Part shown: positions 1-5,954 of the stretch, piece by piece
Numbering within the stretch: the stretch's first letter is position 1
Layout of the letters: every line of letters starts with the position of its first letter
Assembly: GCA_003230435.1 (NCBI GenBank)
Contig: QIDW01000068.1
Span: 1-6,709, forward strand
Length of the DNA stretch: 6,709 nucleotides
Origin: Acidimicrobiia bacterium
GTDB taxonomy: Bacteria; Actinomycetota; Acidimicrobiia; Spongiisociales; ZC4RG35
Direction: 5' to 3'
Program-made: the position numbers and the translations under genes
The notes under the pieces: generated by a model
Database searches by the model: none
What the model saw: only the letters and a program-made list of their open reading frames with translations
Told to the model about the DNA's origin: nothing

Positions 1-243
1 TCCGATTCCGTAGCGCTCCTTCAGAGGTATCCAGAAGAGGAGGACGATGAACGAGACGATGATCGCCCAGATTCCAATGGTCAGACCGAACTGGACGGCG
101 AGTCCTTGATGAAGCACGTCCCACGGCGCAACCCCGAGACCGGACTGAAGCATCAGACCGGTGCCGGCTCCGAAGAGCACGAGACCGACGATCAGTCGAA
201 AGCCGCGCTTGGCGAGTTTGTCACCACCGATGGGAATGAACAT
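1..243 (-). CDS. YczE-type integral membrane protein, N-terminal part (runs off left edge)
   Basis: The minus-strand frame opens at ATG 243-241 and stays open to the window edge, giving 81 residues of a longer protein. Hydrophobic segments lie at about residues 17-34 and 56-72. Between them is G-L-G-V-A-P-W-D-V-L-H-Q-G-L (residues 35-48), followed by a W-x-I-I-V segment and W-I-P-L. This pattern is characteristic of the YczE/YitT-like membrane protein family (COG2364), usually about 200 residues. The biochemical function of that family is poorly defined; some members sit beside transport or regulatory genes. No clear Shine-Dalgarno precedes ATG 243; an in-frame GTG at 255-253 is an alternative start. 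The gene diverges from the peroxiredoxin operon with only about 50 nt between the starts, so regulatory sequences would be shared or lie inside the coding regions. Confidence 0.8.
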   Translation of the reverse strand, partial: MFIPIGGDKLAKRGFRLIVGLVLFGAGTGLMLQSGLGVAPWDVLHQGLAVQFGLTIGIWAIIVSFIVLLFWIPLKERYGIG

Positions 244-280
244 GGGTCCGAGCACGCTAACAATGGGGACTGAAACCCAA

Positions 281-286
281 GGAAGG
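281..286 (+). promoter_or_regulatory. Ribosome binding site fixing the TTG start of the peroxiredoxin
   Basis: GGAAGG lies 7 nt upstream of TTG 294. It is the best Shine-Dalgarno match in the divergent intergenic gap and supports translation beginning before the in-frame TGA rather than after it. No ATG or GTG in this frame is available between the upstream in-frame stop TAA 258-260 and TTG 294. I could not identify convincing -35/-10 boxes in the 50-nt gap. Confidence 0.65.
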
Positions 287-293
287 AAACAAG

Positions 294-968
294 TTGGCAA
301 TCGATTTCACAGTTCTGGACGCCGCCGGCAAGCCGTGGACGCTGTCCGACCATCTCGACGCGGCAGCCGTGATCACTTTTCACCGGGGCGACTTCTGAAC
401 GTACTGCCACGGCCAGTTGGCCGTCATGGCACAGCGACAAGCAGAATTTCTGGAACGAGGCGCCAGAGTGTTTGGACTGAGTGCCGACTCTCCCGGTCAG
501 AACGCTGCCGTGATGGAAAAGCTTGCTCTTGCATTCCCGATCCTTTCCGACGTTGAAAGGGATCAGGCAGTGACTCCGCTTGGGTTCGCCGACGAGAACG
601 ATCTGAGACAGATATCGCGGCCGGGTGTCGTGATCATTTCGCCTGACGGGGAGATTGTGTCCAGGTTCGTAGGCAAGGACTACGCCGACAGACCTGATGA
701 GGGTCTGGTTCTCGAAGAGCTCGGGTCCTTGGGTCTCGATCCGACCTCGCAGGTAGCGGCCGAGTTTGGCCCGGTCGAGCCAGGGGAGAAGGCTGCTTCG
801 TACAAGGGTTTGAAGTCCTACCTCACTGGAGCCAAGTTCGCAACGCTCGCTTGGCGGGGCCGATATCGGCATATCAGCGATGAGTTCAAGGATGACACCA
901 AGGCCTATGTGGCGATGGTGGAGCGGTACCTGGACGCATTGGCGGCCGTGGACGAGCGCAAGGCGTAA
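294..968 (+). CDS. Peroxiredoxin-like selenoprotein with UxxC active site (in-frame TGA read as selenocysteine)
   Basis: This is a thioredoxin-fold AhpC/TSA-type protein, predicted to be cytoplasmic and to reduce peroxides or act as a thiol/selenol oxidoreductase. Reading from TTG 294 through TGA 396-398 gives 224 residues ending at TAA 966-968. Residues 1-34 look like a peroxiredoxin start (I-D-F-T-V-L-D, then V-I-T-F-H-R-G-D-F). Codon 35 is TGA, followed by T-Y-C-H-G-Q-L, where relatives have the R-G-D-W-C-P-Y-C signature. The motif thus becomes U35-T-Y-C38. Downstream, G-L-S-A-D-S, F-P-I-L-S-D and R-P-G-V-V-I-I-S-P-D-G-E-I match the peroxiredoxin core. Residues from about 165 form a C-terminal extension of unknown role. 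Family similarity on both sides of the TGA and the SECIS-like hairpin after it favour selenocysteine over a nonsense mutation. Calling the gene from TTG 417 or ATG 426 would delete the active site. It lies 12 nt before lutA, apparently in the same operon. Confidence 0.85.
396..431 (+). promoter_or_regulatory. Candidate bacterial SECIS element: UGA codon plus downstream hairpin
   Basis: The TGA is at 396-398. Six nucleotides later TGCCACGGCC (405-414) pairs with 419-431 around the tetraloop AGTT (415-418). The upper stem has six consecutive pairs (409-414 with 419-424). A three-base bulge CAT (425-427) follows on the 3' side, then four more pairs (405-408 with 428-431). The loop has G at its second position followed by U, and begins 16 nt after the TGA. 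From general knowledge, bacterial SECIS hairpins lie in the coding region just after the UGA, bind SelB, and carry a G (often G-U) early in a small apical loop. I see no obvious single bulged U just below the loop as in E. coli fdhF. The pairing is read by eye, without energy calculation. Confidence 0.75.
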
Positions 969-980
969 CGTGAAGGCCCT

Positions 981-1706
981 ATGGAGGGGCCGCAAGTTCA
1001 GCTTGTTGTCACTTGCCTGGTTGATGCATTAGCACCCCAGGTGGGTCGTGCCACCCTGGCCGTTCTCGAGAATTCGGGTTGCCGGGTGGACTTTCCCGAG
1101 GGTCAAACCTGCTGCGGACAGCCCGCGTTCAACGTCGGTCTCACAGGTCAAGCGCGGGAGATGGCTGCTCACACCCTTGATGTCCTCGACGCGACGGAGG
1201 GCCCCATTGTGGTCCCGTCAGGGTCTTGCGCCCAGATGATTGTTCACCACTACGCCGAGCTTTTCGAAGGCACAGATCGGGCTGAACAGGCTGGGCGGGT
1301 GGCGGAACGGACTCGTGAGTTGACCCAGTTCTTGGTGGACGATCTCGGCGCCGATATCACTGCCTCATGCGATGGCTGCTCTGTCGCCTACCTCTACTCA
1401 TGTCATGGCCTGCGCGGGCTCGGATTGGAAGCCCAGGCTGACCGATTGCTGGAGAGCGTCGACCGCGTCGACCTCGACGGGGACAAGGAGTGTTGTGGTT
1501 TTGGGGGTCTCTTCTCAGTGGAGATGCCAGCCATCTCCGCCGCGATCATGGATGAAAAGCTCGATCGGGTCGAGGCGTCCGGCGCCGAAACACTCGTGGG
1601 GGGCGATGTCTCATGTCTGATGCACCTGGAGGGAGGTCTTCGACGTAGAGGATCGAAAGTGGTGGTTCGCCACATTGCTGAGCTATTGGCAGGTGGTGAC
1701 GAATGA
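981..1706 (+). CDS. lutA: L-lactate utilization protein LutA, (Fe-S)-binding CCG-domain protein
   Basis: A 241-residue protein resembling LutA, one of three subunits of the LutABC iron-sulfur system that oxidises L-lactate to pyruvate in the cytoplasm. It has two CCG (cysteine-rich) repeats. The first has T-C12-L-V-D and Q-T-C44-C45-G-Q-P-A-F-N. The second has S-C141-H-G-L-R-G-L-G and E-C171-C172-G-F-G-G. Between them is the conserved P-S-G-S-C segment, and D-V-S-C-L-M-H lies near the end. The length matches the family (about 240). ATG 981 is preceded by GAAGG with a short 4-nt spacer; the N-terminus aligns well with family starts. Odd: an extra C130-x-x-C133 pair sits just before the second CCG repeat, where the Bacillus subtilis protein, as I recall it, has no cysteines. 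The stop overlaps lutB's start by 4 nt (ATGA). CCG domains also occur in glycolate oxidase GlpC/GlcF and heterodisulfide reductase subunits, but the lutBC neighbours decide the assignment. Confidence 0.92.
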   Translation: MEGPQVQLVVTCLVDALAPQVGRATLAVLENSGCRVDFPEGQTCCGQPAFNVGLTGQAREMAAHTLDVLDATEGPIVVPSGSCAQMIVHHYAELFEGTDRAEQAGRVAERTRELTQFLVDDLGADITASCDGCSVAYLYSCHGLRGLGLEAQADRLLESVDRVDLDGDKECCGFGGLFSVEMPAISAAIMDEKLDRVEASGAETLVGGDVSCLMHLEGGLRRRGSKVVVRHIAELLAGGDE

Positions 1707-3103
1707 GCCAGCCGGTCAACTTTGTCACACGCGCCGACGCCCTCCTCGGCAGCAAAGAGGCGGCTGCCGTTGTCAAGGGGATACGGCACTTCACCGATGC
1801 GAGAGACCGCGCCGCCGCCGAGTTTCCCATCATGGAGGAGTTGCGTGATAGGGCCCGGGCGATTCGTCTTCACTCCCTCAGCCATCTCGACCGGCTTCTA
1901 GGTCACTTCGCAGATCAGGTCACCGCTCTTGGCGGCACGGTGCACTTCGCGGCCGATGCCGACGAGGCGAATCGGATCGTGGCCGGCATCCTCGAGCAGA
2001 CCGGCTCACGACTGGTGGTGAAGTCCAAGTCGATGGTCTCGGAGGAGATCGAGCTCAACGATCACCTCGAAGGCATCGGCGTGGAAGTAGTTGAGACAGA
2101 TCTCGGGGAGTTCATCGTGCAACTCGCCGGCGACACCCCGAGTCACATCATCGCCCCTGTGCTTCACATGACACGCCAGGACGTCGGTGGGCTGTTCGCC
2201 GAGAAGCTGGGTGTCGAGTACACCGACGATCCGACAGAACTCAACGAGATTGCCAGAGTCCATCTCAGGGAGATCTTCCTCAAGGCGGACGCGGGCATCT
2301 CCGGTGTCAACATGGCCATCGCCGAAACAGGGTCGGTTGTCCTGGTTACGAACGAGGGGAATGGCCGGCTGACAACGACGGCTCCGAGAGTTCACATCGC
2401 TCTGATGGGCATGGAAAGGATCGTCTCACGCTGGGAGGACGCTGCCGTGGTGTTGGAGGTTCTTGCCCGCTCTGCAACCGGGCAGAGGCTTTCCGTCTAC
2501 ACCAGCGTCACCACAGGCCCGAGGAGGGAAGACGATCCTGACGGCCCCGAGGAGACGCACGTCGTCGTCATAGACAACGGTCGCTCAGAGATCTTGGGTG
2601 GCCCCACCGCGGAGATCCTTGCCTGTATTCGATGTGGCGCCTGTCTCAATGTTTGCCCCGTCTTTCGGACTGTCGGAGGTCACGCCTACGGCACCGTGTA
2701 CTCGGGGCCTATCGGGTCGATTGTCACTCCGGGCCTGCACGGATTGGAACCCTGGTGGGAGCTGCCTTACGCATCAACATTGTGCGGAGCGTGTGAGGAA
2801 GTGTGCCCGATACGGATCCAGATTCCGTCGATGCTTCTCCATCTGAGGGAACGAGCCGCTTCTGAGGGCAGACTTCCCGGCTGGCTCAACCGAGGCATGA
2901 GCCGATACGCCCGAACGACGACGGATCCTCAGAAATGGCGGAGGGCAACAAAATGGGCCTCGCGTCTGAGCGCACCTTTGGCGACACGTGGCTGGCTGCG
3001 CCGGATCCCGGGCCCGGGAAGAGGGTGGACTAAATACCGCGACCTGCCACGTCCCGCCTCAGAGTCGTTCAGCGAATGGTGGAGGAACAACCGTGAATCG
3101 TGA
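1703..3103 (+). CDS. lutB: L-lactate utilization iron-sulfur protein LutB (LUD domain plus two 4Fe-4S motifs)
   Basis: A 466-residue protein of normal LutB length, the electron-transferring subunit of the LutABC lactate oxidation system. The N-terminal two thirds form a LUD (DUF162) domain, including A-E-T-G-S-V-V-L-V-T-N-E-G-N-G-R-L typical of the family. Two cysteine clusters follow: C308-x2-C311-x2-C314-x3-C318-P, and C361-x2-C364-x3-C368-P, consistent with binding [4Fe-4S] clusters. The C-terminal tail (about 400-466) is basic and ends in R-D-L-P-R-P-x-S-E-S-F-S-E-W-W, like the LutB C-terminal domain (DUF3390). ATG 1703 is preceded by AGGTGG with a 6-nt spacer and overlaps the lutA stop as ATGA. 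The 3' end overlaps lutC by 11 nt. No frame problems are visible. Confidence 0.95.
   Translation: MSQPVNFVTRADALLGSKEAAAVVKGIRHFTDARDRAAAEFPIMEELRDRARAIRLHSLSHLDRLLGHFADQVTALGGTVHFAADADEANRIVAGILEQTGSRLVVKSKSMVSEEIELNDHLEGIGVEVVETDLGEFIVQLAGDTPSHIIAPVLHMTRQDVGGLFAEKLGVEYTDDPTELNEIARVHLREIFLKADAGISGVNMAIAETGSVVLVTNEGNGRLTTTAPRVHIALMGMERIVSRWEDAAVVLEVLARSATGQRLSVYTSVTTGPRREDDPDGPEETHVVVIDNGRSEILGGPTAEILACIRCGACLNVCPVFRTVGGHAYGTVYSGPIGSIVTPGLHGLEPWWELPYASTLCGACEEVCPIRIQIPSMLLHLRERAASEGRLPGWLNRGMSRYARTTTDPQKWRRATKWASRLSAPLATRGWLRRIPGPGRGWTKYRDLPRPASESFSEWWRNNRES
3081..3085 (+). promoter_or_regulatory. Ribosome binding site fixing the GTG start of lutC inside lutB
   Basis: GGAGG lies 7 nt before GTG 3093, inside the last codons of lutB. 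It supports starting lutC at that GTG rather than at an upstream start in the same frame near 2988, which would add about 35 residues that look like the out-of-frame shadow of lutB. Confidence 0.75.
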
Positions 3104-3746
3104 TGCCTTTCTGGCCCGAGTCGGACGGTCCGCCATGACCGCCGTCCTACCGGAGGTGTTGGCTGTTCCCGACCGGTTGCCCGACTTGGAGCTTGAAGAC
3201 CTTCTGGCACTGTTCCGCGAACGGGCCCTCGACGTGGACGCTGTTGTTCATGGCCCGATGGGGCGATACGGGGTGCCCAGGTCCGTGGCCGGGATCGCCG
3301 CGGGGCATCAATGCGGTTCCTTCATGGCCTGGGAGGACCTTCCTGCGTCCGGGGTGGCTTCGGCTCTTACCGCGGCGGGCCTGACGAGGGTGAAGGGCGA
3401 GGTACCCGTCGATGCCAGGATCGAACATCAATTGGAGTATCGCGACCTAGATCTGGGCGTCACCGGAGCCGCGGCCGGTCTCGCCGAGAGTGGCAGCGTC
3501 GTGCTCAGCCATGGACCGGGACGACCGAGAATGGCCAGCCTCGTGCCAGAGGTGCATGTGGCTCTCCTAGATCTGACGTTGATGGAGCGAACTCTGGCCC
3601 ACTGGGCCCACAAGCGCCCAGAATCGGTTGCAGACACTGCGAATCTGGTGGTGATTACCGGACCCAGTCGCACCGGCGACATAGAGCAGCAGCTCACCCT
3701 TGGAGTTCACGGACCCAAACATGTTCACATCGTGTTGATCAAATGA
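3093..3746 (+). CDS. lutC: L-lactate utilization protein LutC (LUD domain)
   Basis: A 217-residue LUD (DUF162)-domain protein, third component of LutABC. The diagnostic segment is A-E-S-G-S-V-V-L-S-H-G-P-G-R-P-R with L-V-P-E-V-H-V-A-L-L after it. Near the C-terminus are G-P-S-R-T-G-D-I-E and L-G-V-H-G-P-K, both standard for LutC. It is a shorter paralogue of the LutB LUD domain (compare A-E-T-G-S-V-V-L-V-T in LutB) and lacks Fe-S cysteine clusters. GTG 3093 was chosen because it has a strong Shine-Dalgarno and gives the usual family length. It overlaps lutB by 11 nt, and its TGA overlaps the ATG of the next gene as ATGA, suggesting translational coupling on both sides. No LutR/LldR-type regulator is visible in the window. 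Confidence 0.93.
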   Translation: MNRDAFLARVGRSAMTAVLPEVLAVPDRLPDLELEDLLALFRERALDVDAVVHGPMGRYGVPRSVAGIAAGHQCGSFMAWEDLPASGVASALTAAGLTRVKGEVPVDARIEHQLEYRDLDLGVTGAAAGLAESGSVVLSHGPGRPRMASLVPEVHVALLDLTLMERTLAHWAHKRPESVADTANLVVITGPSRTGDIEQQLTLGVHGPKHVHIVLIK

Positions 3747-4714
3747 AAGGTCTCCAAGAGCCCCCAACTCCAGACCACCCGTCGCGGGTTCTGCTCCGAA
3801 TCTTGGTGCTGGCACTGATGGTGCTGGCGCTGGGTGTCGCCGTCTGGACGTCGGTAACGAACCAGAGGATCGACCTGACCGAGGATGTGCCGGCACGAGA
3901 GATCGAGTTGGTCGACTTCACAATGGTCGGGGGTATGAGGGTCAACGTTGTCACGGAGCCTGGCGGCGTCGTTCCGGTGATCCTGCTTCATGACAGCGAT
4001 GTCGCCGGTGGTGCAATGCTGGACGAGGTAGCCGCGGAACTGGGTGGCCGATTCAAAGCGGTCCGACTCGACCTCCCTGGATATGGGCTCAGCGATCGTC
4101 TGCCGAACGAAGGCCTCGGGCACACCGTGGGATCGATGGCGCAGGTGGTCACCACCGTCGTCGAGGAGCGATTCGCCATACCGGTTGTTCTCGTCGGCAC
4201 GGGTCTCGGTGGCCGAGTTGCCGCCGAAGTGGCGGTCATTAGTCCGGACATCGTCCGCGGCGTTGTCCTTGTCGACGTCGACTTCTGGAAGGAAGACGGC
4301 TGGAAGCAGATCATCGAGCGGCTGCCCTGGGTGGGTCGGGCGGCGACCTTCACTTTCGAGACGGGCGGCAATCTCGCAATGGATATCTGGGCGCCGAACT
4401 GTGCCACTGGTGGCTGGTGCCCAAGTCAGGATCAAATCGCTGCACGTGATCTAGCCACGACCGTTCAGGGGTCGACTGACTCGATCAGGGCATTCCTGCG
4501 CACCCGGCCTTCGGCTCTGGTGCCGTCGGATCTGTCGGATATCAGCGTGCCCGTGGCCTACGTCTGGAGTCGCGATGGCGTTGTGCCCTTCGACTCGGTG
4601 GAAAGAGTGAGACAACAGCTACCGGACATGACGGTTTCGGAGGTCGACGTCTGGAAGGCCCATCTCGAGTCACCCGGAGCGGTGATCGATGCTGTTGATG
4701 TTGTCGGTCGCTGA
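3743..4714 (+). CDS. Membrane-anchored alpha/beta-hydrolase-fold protein lacking the nucleophilic Ser
   Basis: A 323-residue protein. A short polar N-terminus precedes one hydrophobic segment (about residues 16-38), probably a signal anchor, so the rest would lie outside the cytoplasmic membrane. The body resembles the alpha/beta hydrolase superfamily: V-I-L-L-H83-D at the position of the HG oxyanion motif, L-D-L-P-G-Y-G-L-S-D shortly after, then the nucleophile-elbow region L-V-G-T-G154-L-G-G, D278 in S-R-D-G-V-V-P, and H307 in K-A-H-L-E-S-P. In active members the elbow reads G-x-S-x-G; here GGT (Gly154) replaces Ser, while acid and base positions are kept. The protein may be catalytically inactive or use another chemistry. 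The start ATG 3743 overlaps the lutC stop (ATGA) without its own clear Shine-Dalgarno, so coupling is likely. The frame is open upstream to 3311, but that part overlaps lutC and is a shadow. Substrate unknown. Confidence 0.82.
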   Translation: MKGLQEPPTPDHPSRVLLRILVLALMVLALGVAVWTSVTNQRIDLTEDVPAREIELVDFTMVGGMRVNVVTEPGGVVPVILLHDSDVAGGAMLDEVAAELGGRFKAVRLDLPGYGLSDRLPNEGLGHTVGSMAQVVTTVVEERFAIPVVLVGTGLGGRVAAEVAVISPDIVRGVVLVDVDFWKEDGWKQIIERLPWVGRAATFTFETGGNLAMDIWAPNCATGGWCPSQDQIAARDLATTVQGSTDSIRAFLRTRPSALVPSDLSDISVPVAYVWSRDGVVPFDSVERVRQQLPDMTVSEVDVWKAHLESPGAVIDAVDVVGR

Positions 4715-4731
4715 GAGTCAGGTCGGGTTGG

Positions 4732-4758
4732 CAGAGAGAATCCGAAGAAATTTCTCTG
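4732..4758 (+). other. Weak hairpin after the lut operon
   Basis: CAGAGAGA (4732-4739) can pair with TTTCTCTG (4751-4758), one pair being G-U, around an 11-nt loop. It follows the stop of the hydrolase-fold gene by 17 nt and could mark the operon end. There is no T-run after it, so it is not a canonical intrinsic terminator. Confidence 0.3.
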
Positions 4759-4808
4759 ATTTGGCCCGATGCCGACCTTTCTTGTCACACTCGGTCTGTA
4801 AATCAGGT

Positions 4809-5939
4809 ATGGGAAAGGGAGACGCTCTCGGGCTTGCGATTCGTTGCCTTGAAGCCGAGGATCTCGATGAGCAGCCGGTGGAGTCGGTTGGTGAGAGCCT
4901 GGTTCAGTTGGAAGGTTATGTCCAACAGCTGGAAGTGGAACGATCCAGACGGATCGCCAGTTTCGACGTCCGGGAAGGCCACAAGGTTCTTGGTTATACG
5001 TCTGTGATCGCGTTTCTGAAGGGCATGTGCCGGATGAGCGGAGGCAGGGCAAAACATCTGGTCTCTGTTGCTAGGGCTGCCCACCGTTTCAGATCGACTT
5101 TTCTGTCGTGGAAGTACGGGCAGATCTCGACCGATCAGGCACAACAACTGTTCAAGGCGTCGGAACAACTGCCTGACAAGTATCCTGACGCCGAGCCTGT
5201 GCTCTTGGAGATTGTCGGGGATACACCCGATGAGACCCGTCGGATCCTCGACTACTGGCGACATTCGGTGGACAAGCCGGGTGTGCTCATAGAGGAAGAA
5301 CTGCAGTTGGCGCGTCGTCGTCTCGACTTCTCCCGGAAAGCCAACGGGATGATTGACGGCGAGTTCAGTCTTCCGGCTGCCGCTGGTGAGACTTTCATCA
5401 CCGCCCTCGACGCTGTGATGCCTCCACCGTCAGCGAGTGATACCCGAACCTCCTGCCAACGACGGGCTGACGCCCTGGAAGACCTGAGTCGCAGCTTCCT
5501 CGAAGGCACCGAATCGTCTGAGGTGGGTGGGGAGAAACCCCATCTCAACATTCACGTCGACCTCGACGCCCTTAGAGGTTTAGCGGGTGGGCTTCATGAG
5601 ACAGAAAGCGGCCATGTTCTAACAGTCGAGGCTGTCCGTCGGTTCGCCTGTGACTCCTCTCTGCATCGTCTCGTCATGAACGCAGAATCCGAGATCATCG
5701 ACGTCGGCCGACGGACCAGAGTCATCCCTGCGGCTTTGAGACGGGCCGTAATCGCCAGGGACCGCCACTGCACCTACAAAGGATGCGACCGGCCAGCCAG
5801 ATGGTGCGACGTCCACCACAAGATCCACTGGGCAGACGGAGGCGAAACCTGTTTGGACAACCTCTGTCTGCTCTGCCGATTTCACCACACCCTCATCCAC
5901 CAGCAGGTAGACGACCTCGTCGGCGCTCGAAGTATCTAG
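4809..5939 (+). CDS. DUF222/13E12-family protein with C-terminal HNH endonuclease domain
   Basis: A 376-residue protein if started at ATG 4809. The N-terminal and middle part (about 20-290) resembles DUF222, with a region of L-E-V-E-R-S-R-R-I-A-S-F-D followed by helices. The C-terminal part is an HNH nuclease domain: R-D-R-H-C321-T-Y-K-G-C326-D-R-P-A, then V-H336-H337-K-I-H-W-A-D-G-G, N351 in L-D-N-L, and C356-R-F-H359-H360. The metal and catalytic residues look complete. Such proteins are present in many copies in actinobacterial genomes, often linked to mobile DNA; their biological role is unclear. The frame is open back to ATG 4689, but the extra 40 residues overlap the hydrolase gene and do not look like the family. 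ATG 4809 has only a weak Shine-Dalgarno; TTG 4761 or 4782 are alternatives. Odd: the protein ends 13 residues after the H-H-T-L-I-H-Q segment, where relatives usually have a longer tail. Confidence 0.85.
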   Translation: MGKGDALGLAIRCLEAEDLDEQPVESVGESLVQLEGYVQQLEVERSRRIASFDVREGHKVLGYTSVIAFLKGMCRMSGGRAKHLVSVARAAHRFRSTFLSWKYGQISTDQAQQLFKASEQLPDKYPDAEPVLLEIVGDTPDETRRILDYWRHSVDKPGVLIEEELQLARRRLDFSRKANGMIDGEFSLPAAAGETFITALDAVMPPPSASDTRTSCQRRADALEDLSRSFLEGTESSEVGGEKPHLNIHVDLDALRGLAGGLHETESGHVLTVEAVRRFACDSSLHRLVMNAESEIIDVGRRTRVIPAALRRAVIARDRHCTYKGCDRPARWCDVHHKIHWADGGETCLDNLCLLCRFHHTLIHQQVDDLVGARSI

Positions 5940-5954
5940 GGCCGAAGGCCCCTA
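5937..5954. terminator. Candidate bidirectional terminator hairpin between convergent genes
   Basis: GGGCC (5939-5943) pairs with GGCCC (5947-5951) around GAA. Allowing one bulged C (5952), the pairing extends to TA/TA on the outside. The hairpin contains the TAG stop of the HNH gene (5937-5939) and, on the other strand, the TAG that ends the restored Rieske frame (5954-5952). A short GC hairpin between convergent stops suggests a shared terminator, but neither side has a T-run. Confidence 0.4.

Noticed and set aside
396..398. TGA as a simple nonsense mutation making the peroxiredoxin a pseudogene
   Set aside because: The TGA falls exactly on the active-site Cys position, the rest of the frame is intact, and a SECIS-like hairpin follows. 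A random stop would be unlikely to show all three. Not excluded without genome-wide sel genes.
161..556. Plus-strand frame of 131 codons over the divergent gap
   Set aside because: It is antisense to the YczE-like gene and then out of frame with the peroxiredoxin; the translation is low-complexity and basic, with no family features.
192..995. Long minus-strand open frame (267 codons) across the peroxiredoxin gene
   Set aside because: It is antisense to a clearly conserved plus-strand protein, overlaps the YczE-like start, and its translation shows no recognisable domain. Long antisense frames are common in GC-rich DNA.
2988..3092. Upstream extension of lutC
   Set aside because: It overlaps lutB in another frame and has no LutC homology; GTG 3093 with GGAGG 7 nt upstream gives the normal length.
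3311..3742. 144-codon upstream extension of the hydrolase-fold gene
   Set aside because: It lies wholly within lutC in another frame, and its composition (Arg/Gly-rich) is typical of a shadow frame.
3725..4435. Minus-strand open frame of 236 codons
   Set aside because: It is antisense to the hydrolase-fold gene, with no recognisable motifs.
4782..4803. Possible promoter before the HNH gene (TTGTCA at 4782-4787, AT-rich GTAAAT at 4798-4803)
   Set aside because: Spacing between the boxes is only about 10 nt, too short for a standard sigma-70 promoter, and the -10 match is poor.
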